Positions 29,584 through 40,842 of a stretch of 64,000 nucleotides of DNA are shown piece by piece. This DNA is from Leuconostoc suionicum (lineage in GTDB: Bacteria > Bacillota > Bacilli > Lactobacillales > Lactobacillaceae), in the NCBI RefSeq assembly GCF_001891125.1, contig NZ_CP015247.1, positions 204,501 to 268,500 of the forward strand, written 5' to 3'. Under the pieces are notes generated by a model. The model was not told the DNA's origin. It made no database searches and was given only the letters and a program-made list of their open reading frames with translations. The position numbers and the translations under genes were made by a program. The stretch's first letter is position 1. Every line of letters begins with the position of its first letter.

Positions 29584-30450
29584 ATGGGTTTATTAGGAGC
29601 AATTGAAGCAGGTGGAACGAAGTTTGTGGTCGCTGTTGCGGACCACGAATATAATATTGTTGAGAGAACATCATTTCCCACGCTCGATGGTCAAAAAACA
29701 GTAGAGCAAGTCATCGCTTTTTTTGATAAGTTTGACGATATTGATGCAATTGGTATTGCAGCGTTTGGGCCAATTGATATTGTAGAGGGATCAACAACAT
29801 ATGGTCACGTTCTAGATACACCAAAACGCGGGTGGTCGGGATATGATTTTCTTGGTGCCATGAAAGCTTGGCGCGATATCCCTTACTACTGGACTACTGA
29901 CGTTAATGGCGCAGGATGGGCTGAGTTTGAAACTGGTGCAGCTAAAGATGTTGATAACATGGTTTATTTGACAGTTGGTACTGGTGTAGGTGCAGGAATT
30001 GTCTCTGGTGGCAAGTTGGTTGCTGGATATGGACACCCTGAAGCAGGACATATTTTCTTACAAAAGCATCCCCTTGATAAATATGAAGGACATTGCCCAT
30101 TCCATGGTGACAATTGTTTGGAAGGCTTAGCTGCTGGTCCAGCAATTGAAGAGCGTTGGGGACGTAGTGCGAAGGAAATTCCAGATGATGATGTTGCTTG
30201 GAAGATTGAAGCCTTCTATCTTGCGCAAGCAGCCCTTGACTACACAATGATTTTACGCCCTGAAAAAATTGTTTTTGGTGGCGGTGTACCTCATCGTGAA
30301 ATCTTATTCCCATTAATTCGCGAAAGTTTTGCTGAACAAATGAGCGATTATTTAGCCGTTCCTGATTTGGATGAATATATCGTACCCGTTGCTAATGGCG
30401 ATAATGCCGGCATCTTGGGCTGCTTCTATTTGGCAAAAACATTACTTTAA
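29584..30450 (+). CDS. scrK: Fructokinase (ROK family)
   Basis: 288-aa ROK-family kinase that phosphorylates fructose released by ScrB. The ATP motif GAIEAGGTKFVVAV starts the protein, and the ROK zinc motif is visible as GHPEAGHIFL followed by HCPFHGDNC (one His and Cys/His/Cys). AAAAAGGAGCAATTAAATC precedes the ATG. Its stop codon abuts repeat copy 2. Confidence 0.93.
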   Translation: MGLLGAIEAGGTKFVVAVADHEYNIVERTSFPTLDGQKTVEQVIAFFDKFDDIDAIGIAAFGPIDIVEGSTTYGHVLDTPKRGWSGYDFLGAMKAWRDIPYYWTTDVNGAGWAEFETGAAKDVDNMVYLTVGTGVGAGIVSGGKLVAGYGHPEAGHIFLQKHPLDKYEGHCPFHGDNCLEGLAAGPAIEERWGRSAKEIPDDDVAWKIEAFYLAQAALDYTMILRPEKIVFGGGVPHREILFPLIRESFAEQMSDYLAVPDLDEYIVPVANGDNAGILGCFYLAKTLL

Positions 30451-30451
30451 T

Positions 30452-30793
30452 TTTCAATTTATCCTCAGTTTACGTGAGTTTAATTTTAGAACGTTATATT
30501 ATAAACATCAACAAAGCAAGTTATCTCAAACAACAAGCCTAGTTGAACTAAAATGTAACATTCGATAAATTTATGATCTGGAGGATTGGACAGTATAAGC
30601 GGTATAACTGATGAGCATCACATCAGAAACACGAAGCCTCACGGCAAAAGGGAGCCAAGTCGCGTTCTCCCGCGCGACTATAAATAACTCATATTCTCTC
30701 CCGAATATACTATTCTCTTCTCTCTCAAATATTCTCTCTCACAATAAATATCCCCGGTGAACGCGTTAGTTCATCGGGGCTTCGTGTTTCTAG
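30452..30793 (+). repeat. Copy 2 of the structured, non-coding repeat, downstream of scrK
   Basis: Inverted counterpart of 24735-25073, lying in the same orientation relative to scrK as copy 1 does to scrR. In order: CTCA/TGAG hairpin (30464-30478), 69-base block identical to copy 1, GGAGGATTGGACAG, CTGATG/CATCAG hairpin, long-range helix 30626-30638 with 30778-30790, GGGAG/CTCCC plus GTCGCG/CGCGAC possible pseudoknot, and the CCCCG...CGGGG hairpin. Two helices show base-pair changes that keep pairing: T-A to C-G in the first hairpin and A-T to G-C in the long-range helix. No recognised family. Confidence 0.85.
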
Positions 30794-30877
30794 TAGAAGT
30801 TTTATGATAATTAGATATTATGTTGCACGATATCTAAAAATATGATAATATATTTTATGTTGTGAAACACGAAAAAT

Positions 30878-30950
30878 GGTCAGCTAGCTCAGTTGGTAGA
30901 GCAACGGACTCTTAATCCGTGGGTCCAGGGTTCGAGCCCCTGGCTGACCA
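30878..30950 (+). tRNA. tRNA-Lys (anticodon CTT)
   Basis: 73-base cloverleaf: acceptor GGTCAGC/GCTGACC, D-loop AGTTGGTAGA, anticodon stem ACGGA/TCCGT with loop CTCTTAA (anticodon CTT), T-arm CAGGG-TTCGAGC-CCCTG, discriminator A. CCA is not encoded (CTA follows). Confidence 0.96.
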
Positions 30951-30957
30951 CTATATG

Positions 30958-30986
30958 AAACCAGCAAACTTTGTTTGCTGGTTTTT
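30958..30986 (+). terminator. Terminator of tRNA-Lys
   Basis: AAACCAGCAAAC, TTT loop, GTTTGCTGGTTT, then T-run: a perfect 12-base-pair stem. Confidence 0.88.
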
Positions 30987-31017
30987 ATTTTAATTTTAAA
31001 TATCGAGGAGAGGAAGA

Positions 31018-31791
31018 ATGCAACGGAAGGCTGGGAAGAAGGTTAAAAAACATCTGCTTTTAATTGTGTTGGTTATTATGCTGATTGTTGTGGCTGTTAT
31101 TGGCTTTTTTCATACTAAACAACCAATCAAGAACACTGGCAAGATCGCTAAAACGTCTTCTGTAAAAAAAGTAGATGATTTACCAAAAGGTGTAAAAACG
31201 ACAGATTGGGATTTAGTATTGGTCAATAAAAATCATTCCTATCAAACAGAATTGAACTTTACGAAGGTCACTGTCGATAGTAAACAAATTGATCAACGAA
31301 TCGCGCAAGCTCTTGCAAATTTTCGCTCAGCAGCTCAAAAGGCTGGTTACGCGACAACCTTAGTATCGGGGTATCGTTCCATTGCATATCAAACCACCGT
31401 CTATAACAATTCAATTAGTCAATATGAATCAAATGGGATGAGCGCGACAGAGGCCAAAAGATTGACTGAGTCCGTAATTCAGGTGCCAGGGTCCTCGGAG
31501 CACCAAACGGGACAAGCAGTTGATTTAGCAGGTAATGATGCCTTGGCTGCATATCCTTCTTTAGAAGCGAGCATGGATAAATTCAAATCACAGCAGTGGT
31601 TGATAAAACATGCACCGGAATATGGATTTATCTTGCGTTATCCAAGTGATAGTCAGTCTATAAAGGAAACGGGGATTGACTATGAATCTTGGCACTTTAG
31701 ATACGTCGGTGTGCCCAATGCAACATATATTACTAATCATCACCTCACACTGGAAAAATATATTCAAACTTTAAAAAAGGCGGGTAGATGA
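31018..31791 (+). CDS. M15 family D,D-carboxypeptidase (VanY type), membrane anchored
   Basis: 257-aa protein with an N-terminal transmembrane anchor (about residues 11-30) and an extracellular M15B peptidase domain. Zinc and catalytic residues are in SSEHQTGQAVD (H and D) and ESWHFRYVG (E and H), with SGYRS upstream. Family members cut the terminal D-Ala (or D-Lac ester) from peptidoglycan stems. In an organism making D-Lac-ended precursors the preferred substrate is uncertain. GAGGAGAGGAAGA precedes the ATG. Confidence 0.85.
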   Translation: MQRKAGKKVKKHLLLIVLVIMLIVVAVIGFFHTKQPIKNTGKIAKTSSVKKVDDLPKGVKTTDWDLVLVNKNHSYQTELNFTKVTVDSKQIDQRIAQALANFRSAAQKAGYATTLVSGYRSIAYQTTVYNNSISQYESNGMSATEAKRLTESVIQVPGSSEHQTGQAVDLAGNDALAAYPSLEASMDKFKSQQWLIKHAPEYGFILRYPSDSQSIKETGIDYESWHFRYVGVPNATYITNHHLTLEKYIQTLKKAGR

Positions 31792-31889
31792 TACAATATT
31801 TGACCATCAAAACAATTGCTCAGCAGGAATAATGTAATTTTGATATACTGTATTAGTAATATTTTTATTTGAAACTAAGGAGAAATGGC

Positions 31890-32537
31890 ATGATTGTACT
31901 ATCAGGCACCATCGGCGCTGGCAAAACGAGTTTAACGAAAATGTTGGCAAAACATTTAGATTCACAGGCGTTTTATGAAAGTGTTGATGATAACCCAATT
32001 TTGCCATTATTTTACCAAAACCCTAAGAAATATGGTTTTTTGCTGCAAATTTATTTTTTAAACAAAAGGTTAGAACAAATAAAAAGAGCCCAAGTGGATG
32101 CCAAAAATATTTTAGATCGTTCTATTTTTGAAGATGCTTTACTATTCCAATTGACAGCTGATTTGAATCGCGCAACGCAAACTGAGGTAGATATATACCA
32201 GTCATTGGTTAATAATATGATGGCTGAAATTCCTGGTAGCGCAACGTCTAAAGATCCTGATTTATTAATTCATGTTCGTGTTAGTTTTGATACTATGCTC
32301 GCAAGAATCAAAAAACGTGGTCGTTCATTTGAGCAAGTTGAAGCAAATCCGGGACTATATGACTATTACAAAGAACTTAATTCACGTTATGATGATTGGT
32401 TTGCGGCGTACGACCGGTCACCAAAAATCCAGATTGATGGTGACCATTTTGATTTTGTGGAAAATGAAGAGTCAGGTGCAAAAGTCTTGGACATGATTGA
32501 TGCTAAATTAGCGCAAACTGGTGTACTATCATTTTGA
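31890..32537 (+). CDS. Deoxynucleoside kinase (deoxyadenosine/deoxyguanosine type)
   Basis: 215-aa kinase of the dNK/dGK family salvaging deoxynucleosides. P-loop SGTIGAGKTS at the N-terminus, the NPILPLFY substrate segment, the DRS motif (ILDRSIFEDALLF) and the Arg-rich lid (RIKKRGRSFE) are present. The ATG at 31890 follows AAGGAGAAATGGC; an earlier ATG at 31869 is upstream of that ribosome site. Confidence 0.88.
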   Translation: MIVLSGTIGAGKTSLTKMLAKHLDSQAFYESVDDNPILPLFYQNPKKYGFLLQIYFLNKRLEQIKRAQVDAKNILDRSIFEDALLFQLTADLNRATQTEVDIYQSLVNNMMAEIPGSATSKDPDLLIHVRVSFDTMLARIKKRGRSFEQVEANPGLYDYYKELNSRYDDWFAAYDRSPKIQIDGDHFDFVENEESGAKVLDMIDAKLAQTGVLSF

Positions 32538-32538
32538 G

Positions 32539-32580
32539 AAATCCCGAAAATTTTGAAGTTAGGGATTTTTTTGATATAAT
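32539..32580 (+). terminator. Terminator after the kinase, running into the proB promoter
   Basis: AAATCCC (32539-32545) pairs with GGGATTT (32562-32568), then a T-run. Within it TTGAAG (32553-32558) and TATAAT (32575-32580), 16 bases apart, can serve as the proBA promoter. Confidence 0.65.
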
Positions 32581-32606
32581 AATTAAAATTAACTAAGGAA
32601 CATATA

Positions 32607-33395
32607 ATGAATAGTTGGCATAGAATTGTTGTTAAAGTCGGTACGAGCACAATTGTTAATCGTAATGGGCAAATTAATTACCCAGTAGTCAATCGGTTGG
32701 CACAAACACTTTCCAGTTTACAAAAATCTGGTCACCAAATTTTATTAGTTACATCTGGGGCAATCGGTGTGGCATTGGATCAGATGAATTTAGAAAAACG
32801 ACCACAAGAAATTCCACAACAGCAAGCATTAGCTGCCATTGGTCAGGGATACTTGATGTCATTGTACAATCAAAGTTTTGCATTCTATCAACAATTAATT
32901 GGACAAGTTTTATTGACATATGATGTGTTCGACAATAAAGTGATGCTTGAAAACACAATGAATGCTATTGAAATGATGTTTTCACAGCACGTGATTCCCA
33001 TTGTTAATGAAAATGATGTGATTGCAGTTGATGAGCTTGACCATCAGCATTCATTTGGCGATAATGACCGCTTAGCTGCTATTGTGACACGTGAAATTGG
33101 TGCCGATGGATTAATTATTTTGAGCGATGTCGATGGTTTGTATACGGCTAACCCTAATATTGATGAATTTGCGCAAGCCATTGATAAGGTGACGGAAATT
33201 ACTGATGATATCCGTATGAGCGCCACCGGATCGACTTCTGGTTTGGGAACAGGTGGGATGAGCACAAAACTTGCTGCTGGTGAATTTGTGATGAAAAATG
33301 GTGGTAAAATGGTGTTAATTAACGGTAATAATCCAGCCTTGATTTTAGAAGTAATAGCTGGTAAAACGGTGGGAACATTATTTCAAGGAGAATGA
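32607..33395 (+). CDS. proB: Glutamate 5-kinase
   Basis: 262-aa amino acid kinase, first step of proline synthesis. Contains KVGTSTIV at the N-terminus, the NDVIA and FGDNDRLAA motifs and GTGGMSTKL. No C-terminal PUA domain, so it is the short form seen in many Gram-positives. Ribosome site AAGGAACATATA. Five bases separate it from proA. Confidence 0.94.
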   Translation: MNSWHRIVVKVGTSTIVNRNGQINYPVVNRLAQTLSSLQKSGHQILLVTSGAIGVALDQMNLEKRPQEIPQQQALAAIGQGYLMSLYNQSFAFYQQLIGQVLLTYDVFDNKVMLENTMNAIEMMFSQHVIPIVNENDVIAVDELDHQHSFGDNDRLAAIVTREIGADGLIILSDVDGLYTANPNIDEFAQAIDKVTEITDDIRMSATGSTSGLGTGGMSTKLAAGEFVMKNGGKMVLINGNNPALILEVIAGKTVGTLFQGE

Positions 33396-33399
33396 GTCT

Positions 33400-34641
33400 A
33401 TGAACGCAGTAGAAGAAATTGGTAAGCGTGCCAAATTAGTGACTTCTGATGTCGCTAATTTGTCAGTAGATATTCGTAATCAAATATTATTGGATATGTC
33501 GTCAGCACTGGTAAATAACTGGCAAGAAATTGTGGCAGCGAATAAAAAAGATTTGGATGCAGCTACGCAGCTCTCGGGTCCAATGCGTAATCGATTGACG
33601 CTTGACCAAAAAACAATTAGCGATATTGCAGCATCGCTGTCAGCGGTCGCTAAGTTAGCTGATCCTTTGGCAGGCCCATATGACAATTGGAAAAATCATA
33701 CAGGATTCAAAATTGTTAAAAAAACAGTGCCACTAGGGGTTGTGGCTATGATATTTGAGGCGCGCCCGAATGTGACCGTAGATGCTGCCGCATTAACCTT
33801 TAAATCAGGTAATGCAGTTATTTTACGCGGTGGTAAAGAGGCTATCGAGTCAAATATTATCTTAACGAATATTTTGCGTGACGTGTTACGTAAACACCAT
33901 TTAAACCCAGATATAATACAGCTAATCACGGATACAACACATGATTCAGTCAATACATTACTCAATTTGCGTGACTATGTTGATGTATTAATTCCGCGTG
34001 GTTCAGGCCAGTTTATTGATTTTGTTGTAAAAAATGCAACGGTACCGGTTATTGAAACTGGCGCAGGTAACACACATATATTCGTGGACGATAGTGCCAA
34101 ACAGGATGAGGCTATTCGTGTCATTCATAATGCCAAAACACAAAAACCCGCAGTTTGTAATGCTGCCGAAAAACTATTAATTCATGAGGCAATTGCGGGG
34201 GAATTTTTACCAAAAATTGTTGATGATTTATTGGCTGCTGGTGTAGAGTTGCGCGGGGACCAAAAAGCTCGTAGTATAGATAGTCGAGTAATTGGCGCAA
34301 GTGATGAAGATTGGGATACTGAGTATAACGATTTAATTATGGCTATAAAAATTGTTCACAATAACGATGAAGCAATTACCTGGATTAATGACCATACAAC
34401 ACATCACTCAGAAACAATTATTAGTGAAAATCTTAATCATGTTACTGATTTTATGAATACTGTTGATGCTGCTGTTGTTTACCAAAATGTTTCAAGCCGA
34501 TTTACTGACGGCTTTGAATTTGGATTTGGCGCAGAAATTGGTATCTCTACACAAAAGCTTCATGCGCGTGGACCAATGGGACTAAGTGCATTGACCACAA
34601 TTAAGTATGAAGTATTTGGTGAAGGACAAATTAGAGAATAA
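33400..34641 (+). CDS. proA: Gamma-glutamyl phosphate reductase
   Basis: 413-aa aldehyde-dehydrogenase-fold enzyme, second step of proline synthesis. Typical segments PLGVVAMIFEARPNVTVD, the catalytic-Cys region KTQKPAVCNAAE and GFEFGFGAEIGISTQKLHA are present. AAGGAGAATGAGTCT, overlapping the proB end, precedes the ATG. proC is not nearby. Confidence 0.95.
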   Translation: MNAVEEIGKRAKLVTSDVANLSVDIRNQILLDMSSALVNNWQEIVAANKKDLDAATQLSGPMRNRLTLDQKTISDIAASLSAVAKLADPLAGPYDNWKNHTGFKIVKKTVPLGVVAMIFEARPNVTVDAAALTFKSGNAVILRGGKEAIESNIILTNILRDVLRKHHLNPDIIQLITDTTHDSVNTLLNLRDYVDVLIPRGSGQFIDFVVKNATVPVIETGAGNTHIFVDDSAKQDEAIRVIHNAKTQKPAVCNAAEKLLIHEAIAGEFLPKIVDDLLAAGVELRGDQKARSIDSRVIGASDEDWDTEYNDLIMAIKIVHNNDEAITWINDHTTHHSETIISENLNHVTDFMNTVDAAVVYQNVSSRFTDGFEFGFGAEIGISTQKLHARGPMGLSALTTIKYEVFGEGQIRE

Positions 34642-34660
34642 GTACAGTATTTTTGGCACA

Positions 34661-34716
34661 AAAAATGATTCACGATACGAACAACTAGGTTTGGTGTCGT
34701 ATGGTGAATCATTTTT
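34661..34716. terminator. Bidirectional terminator between proA and the nucleoside hydrolase
   Basis: A 20-base left arm beginning AAAAATGATTCAC pairs with a right arm ending GTGAATCATTTTT, with one mismatch. It serves two convergent genes. Confidence 0.85.
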
Positions 34717-34719
34717 ATG

Positions 34720-35676
34720 TTATTGAAGCACATTTAGCATTAGATTTTGAAAATCATGAACAAATCTTTTTGAATCAACTAAAACAGCAGCTTTAGTAGT
34801 TGTTGGGACTAAAAGTTTCTCTTTATCACCGATTGTGCGGCCATAATCGCCACTTTCTTTGTCGTATGTTACCCGCATAGCTAAGCCAATTGATGTAACA
34901 TAGCTAGGATCGATTCCAACAGCAACTGCTAGTGGATCGTGGAGGGCAGCACCATTCTTATTGATGTTTAAGTTAGCATAAGCATCAATATAGAAATCCA
35001 TTAAGTCGGCAAATTTTTCTCCGGCTAAGGTTCCTAGTGTACGCCATGCTGCAGTTTCTTTTTTCGTTAGCAGCGTGCGGAGAGTAACGTCAAGGCCAAC
35101 CATTGTTAAGTTTTGCTGATGAACGAAAGCAAAGTCAGCCGCTTCAGGGTCTTGGTGAATGTTTGCTTCGGTAAAAGGCGTTACGTTACCTGGTACAGTT
35201 AGAGCACCGCCCATTAGCGTCGTATTACCAATCAAGGTAGCCACGTCATTATCTTTTTCAATTGCTGCGGCCAAATTGGTGAGAGGTCCAGTTGGGATAA
35301 AAATTAGGTTCTCTTTATATTGATGAGCAGATTCAATTAAAAAATCAATAGCTGATTGGGTTTCAACTTGTCTTGGTGAAGTTTCTAAGGTGATTTCACC
35401 TACGCCATTTTTACCATGAATAAGCTGTGAAATAGGCATAACTTCAAAATTATTGGTTGTACTTGAATGGCTAGCACCAATAAATACGGGGACATCGTCA
35501 GCACCAAGTAAATGTAATAAATTCAGTGAGTTTTGTGCGGCCGTTTCAACAAGTGTGTTACCATAACTAGAGATAATACCAATCAAATCGACATTTGGAT
35601 CAGCTACAGCGTAGGCGAGCGCCAGAGCATCATCCACGCCAGTATCCAGATCAAGAATCATTTTTTTAGTAGCCAT
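34720..35676 (-). CDS. Inosine-uridine preferring nucleoside hydrolase
   Basis: 318-aa N-ribohydrolase (IUNH family) that cleaves nucleosides to base and ribose. The Ca2+-binding DLDTGVDDALAL is at the N-terminus, and the C-terminal HDPLAVAVGIDP supplies the remaining metal and catalytic residues. The start is uncertain: ATG 35676 fits the family alignment but has no ribosome site; ATG 35703 has GGAGG only two bases upstream, and a TTG at 35712 is also possible. Confidence 0.88.
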   Translation of the reverse strand: MATKKMILDLDTGVDDALALAYAVADPNVDLIGIISSYGNTLVETAAQNSLNLLHLLGADDVPVFIGASHSSTTNNFEVMPISQLIHGKNGVGEITLETSPRQVETQSAIDFLIESAHQYKENLIFIPTGPLTNLAAAIEKDNDVATLIGNTTLMGGALTVPGNVTPFTEANIHQDPEAADFAFVHQQNLTMVGLDVTLRTLLTKKETAAWRTLGTLAGEKFADLMDFYIDAYANLNINKNGAALHDPLAVAVGIDPSYVTSIGLAMRVTYDKESGDYGRTIGDKEKLLVPTTTKAAVLVDSKRFVHDFQNLMLNVLQ

Positions 35677-35814
35677 AAATTGTAATTGTGTGCAGACGCA
35701 CATTTCCTCCAAATTGTAATATATATTAATTATAACGGACGAAAACTATTTTTGTTTTAAATTAACGCAATGTTAGAATGACGTTGCAATAAAGTAAAAT
35801 CGGAGAATATTTAA

Positions 35815-36825
35815 ATGACAGAGTTATATGATGTAGCAATCATAGGGGGTGGACCAGTTGGTATGTTTACAGCTTTCTATGCCGGATTACGTGATACTAA
35901 AGCAGTGCTAGTTGAAAGTTTGGCAACACTCGGCGGGCAAGTGACATCGTTATATCCAGAGAAAAAAATTCTTGACGTTGCCGGATTCACAGGAATTAAA
36001 GGATCAGCATTGATTGATTCATTGGCTGAGCAAATGAAGTTATTTCCAATTGATATCAAAACTTCAACAACTGTGACCAATGTGACGAAAACAAACGACT
36101 TATTCATAGTGACCATCAACAATGGTTCGTCATTTCAGGCTAAAACAATCATCATCACAACAGGTAAAGGCTCTTTTGAAGCACGTAAGATGCAGGTATC
36201 CGGCGTTGATGAACTGGTTGGCCAAGGAATTCACTATTTTGTAACGAATAAACATGATTTTGACAACCATGATGTAGCGATTGCTGGTGGTGGTGATTCA
36301 GCTATTGATATGGCTACGATGCTTAATGAATTCACCCATTCTACAAGAATTATTCACCGCCGGGATCAATTTCGTGCGATGGAGCAAAGTGTGAAACAAC
36401 TGAACCAATCATCAGTTATCAAAGAAACGCCGAAAAAAGTATCACAGATTGAAAAACAAAGTGACGGTAAATTAAAAATTACGTTAGCGCAAGTGAAAGA
36501 TGATCAGGTAACTAATGATATTTGTGTTGATGATTTAATTATTAATTATGGTTTTATTTCGGAAAATAAAATTGTGCATGGTTGGGATATACAACCAAAA
36601 AATGAAGGACAAGCGTTTTCCGTCGACCAAGCGATGCAGACAACGATACCCGGCGTTTTTGCTATTGGGGATGCTAGCCATTATGAGGGGAAAGCAGATT
36701 TAATTGCTGTTGGATTTGGTGAAGCGCCAACAGCAGTTAATGCTGCAATTCGATTTTTTGATCCACAGCGACGCGGCCCCGGCCATTCGAGTTCTATGGT
36801 TATGCAGGACGGAAAACTTATATAA
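35815..36825 (+). CDS. Ferredoxin/flavodoxin--NADP+ reductase (YumC-like)
   Basis: 336-aa FAD-dependent reductase related to thioredoxin reductase but without its CxxC pair. FAD motif GGGPVGMFTAFYAGL, NADP motif GGGDSAIDMA, and the C-terminal FAIGDASHYEGK are present. Family members reduce ferredoxin or flavodoxin with NADPH. CGGAGAATATTTAA precedes the ATG. Stands alone. Confidence 0.88.
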   Translation: MTELYDVAIIGGGPVGMFTAFYAGLRDTKAVLVESLATLGGQVTSLYPEKKILDVAGFTGIKGSALIDSLAEQMKLFPIDIKTSTTVTNVTKTNDLFIVTINNGSSFQAKTIIITTGKGSFEARKMQVSGVDELVGQGIHYFVTNKHDFDNHDVAIAGGGDSAIDMATMLNEFTHSTRIIHRRDQFRAMEQSVKQLNQSSVIKETPKKVSQIEKQSDGKLKITLAQVKDDQVTNDICVDDLIINYGFISENKIVHGWDIQPKNEGQAFSVDQAMQTTIPGVFAIGDASHYEGKADLIAVGFGEAPTAVNAAIRFFDPQRRGPGHSSSMVMQDGKLI

Positions 36826-36827
36826 GT

Positions 36828-36866
36828 AAAAAAGTAGTAGATGAATATATCATCTACTACTTTTTT
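36828..36866. terminator. Bidirectional terminator after the reductase
   Basis: AAAAAAGTAGTAGATGA and its complement around a five-base loop, a perfect inverted repeat of 17 base pairs between two convergent genes. Confidence 0.9.
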
Positions 36867-36871
36867 AAAAG

Positions 36872-37741
36872 CTACTTAGCGGAATCTAGAACAGTTGCTT
36901 TTCCTGTAGCATAATCAATTTGAATGCCTGGCTGTACGTTAAAAATCCAATAGTTTAGATTCAGCGTTTTACCGTTGTCTTCAACCGATTTAGCCATATA
37001 GTGAACACCGCGAGCAAGCCGTTCGTTGCCAACGTAGAGTGGCGTGACCTGTGCACGGACTGTAATAGCTGGATTATTTTGGATAGCATTGCGAATATCA
37101 TTTTCAGGGACGAGCTGACCTGGATAGGCATTTTCAACACGTGTACCCGTAATCATATTTTCTGTGACCATCGTGGGTAACCCGAAAAATTGATAGCCCA
37201 CAATGTGAGATTTATTCCAAAGCGCTTGCGTACCATTGCCCAATTTAACGTTAGGGTTATCATGATAGCCACCTGCCCATTTAGTACCATCGTAGTGATC
37301 GTTAATAAACCAACCAGATGGTCGGACAGTGTAAGGAATACGGTCCGGTCGCTTAGTAACTTTTGATATGGCTGACTTACTGGCTACGAAATTCCCTTGT
37401 TGCGAACGCCCTAACGAATCAAGAGCTGAGAGGCTTAACCCGTCAACTGGATTGAGCTTAGATGCTTGACTTGGGAAAGTTTCTTTCATTTGAGCATCTG
37501 TGAAGGTTGCTTTATTGTTGTTGACATGAACGATGTCACCATCTAGCGTCCCATCCCATTTTAAATTGAGCAGGGCCTGATCAGATTGGGCAGTTACCGT
37601 TGGATGAGATGTTTCAGTAGAAGTATTTGTCGATTCGTAGTTTTGCCACAAATAAAATCCGGCAACAACAACTAGAATCAGAAGGGATAGTATCTTATTT
37701 TGTGGTTTACTTTTGCGTTTATAAGTACGTTTTCGTGCCAT
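36872..37741 (-). CDS. DNA/RNA non-specific endonuclease (EndA-like), membrane anchored
   Basis: 289-aa protein with a basic N-terminus, one transmembrane segment (about residues 16-33), a Thr/Ser linker and an extracellular nuclease domain. The active-site segment reads NKSHIVGYQFFG, where the family has (D/N)RGH..., so Arg-Gly is replaced by Lys-Ser but the catalytic His is kept. NMITGTRVENAYPGQ follows as in EndA. Possible roles are DNA-uptake nuclease or nutrient scavenging. GAGAGAGAATC precedes the ATG. Confidence 0.8.
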   Translation of the reverse strand: MARKRTYKRKSKPQNKILSLLILVVVAGFYLWQNYESTNTSTETSHPTVTAQSDQALLNLKWDGTLDGDIVHVNNNKATFTDAQMKETFPSQASKLNPVDGLSLSALDSLGRSQQGNFVASKSAISKVTKRPDRIPYTVRPSGWFINDHYDGTKWAGGYHDNPNVKLGNGTQALWNKSHIVGYQFFGLPTMVTENMITGTRVENAYPGQLVPENDIRNAIQNNPAITVRAQVTPLYVGNERLARGVHYMAKSVEDNGKTLNLNYWIFNVQPGIQIDYATGKATVLDSAK

Positions 37742-37816
37742 GATTCTCTCTCTTTCAAGTCCTTATATCATAACATTTATGCTACACCAAAACATCAACA
37801 AAAAAGATAATAGAAA

Positions 37817-38470
37817 TCAGCGTTCCAGTTCCCACTCGGCTTTGAATTGCGCTAAGAATGATAGCATGAACTGTTGACGACTTTCAGAAATTTTGCGTGC
37901 TGTGTCAGTATTTAATTTGTCTTGAATGAGTAATAGTTTTTCATAAAAATGGTTAATTGTTGTACTTTTTTGGTTGCGATAATCAGTTTTATTTTGTGGC
38001 GAATGTGGTTGAATTTCTGGATCATATAATACACGATTTTTTACTGCGCCATAAGTAATTGCTCGTGTGATAGCAATGGCTCCCATAGCCTCTAGACGAT
38101 CAGCATCTTGTACAATTTTCCCATTGATATTGAGCGCTTGAGCACCTTCAAGTGACTTAGACCAAGACATATTGTCGATGATATAGGTGATTTCTTCTAT
38201 CATTTCTGGATGCACACCAATGGATAGAAGAAATGAAATCATATTATTTTTTGCTGCAAGAATATCTTCTTGACTATCGTATAATTTATCATCATAGACG
38301 TCATGCAGCAATGCAGCAGCACGTACAACAAAAGCATCTGCGTTTTTCTCATGAGCCATAATCTTGTTAGCCAGTGCAAGGACGCGGTTAATGTGATCAA
38401 TGCTGTGTCCAGTATTATCTTTGGCAAGTGCGTCTTTCATATAGCGATTAATCATTTCAAGTTGATCCAT
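37817..38470 (-). CDS. HD-domain hydrolase (YedJ-like)
   Basis: 217-aa predicted phosphohydrolase with the metal set H..HD..D: HSIDHINRV, AALLHDVYDD and a downstream QDADRLEAMGAIAI, the last being typical of the YedJ/YpgQ group. AAAGGAAATCAAC precedes the ATG. YpgQ-type enzymes hydrolyse dNTPs; that activity is inferred here. Confidence 0.8.
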   Translation of the reverse strand: MDQLEMINRYMKDALAKDNTGHSIDHINRVLALANKIMAHEKNADAFVVRAAALLHDVYDDKLYDSQEDILAAKNNMISFLLSIGVHPEMIEEITYIIDNMSWSKSLEGAQALNINGKIVQDADRLEAMGAIAITRAITYGAVKNRVLYDPEIQPHSPQNKTDYRNQKSTTINHFYEKLLLIQDKLNTDTARKISESRQQFMLSFLAQFKAEWELER

Positions 38471-38709
38471 GTTGATTTCCTTTAAGTTTTATTTCGATTG
38501 CTTATTAATTAGTTTAAACTATATCTAGGCAATCGCGTTTAAAAGTTGAATTAATTCGTAAAAGCCTCAATATATTATAAATAATAACTTGAGTCTCTAT
38601 GAAAAATTATTGATTTTAGTTATAATTATTTTAATATAACTTTACCTCATACGGTAAAAATCATGCTTAACGTAGAAAGAGACGATTCTTTTTATTGTGG
38701 GTGTTTTAA

Positions 38710-40836
<2,127 letters not shown>

Positions 40837-40842
40837 TAAAAG

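Noticed and set aside
30606-30640. CTGATGAG...GAAAC resembling a hammerhead ribozyme core inside repeat copy 2
   Set aside because: The bases are better explained by the CTGATG/CATCAG hairpin. Copy 1 keeps that helix but its loop bases do not keep the hammerhead core.
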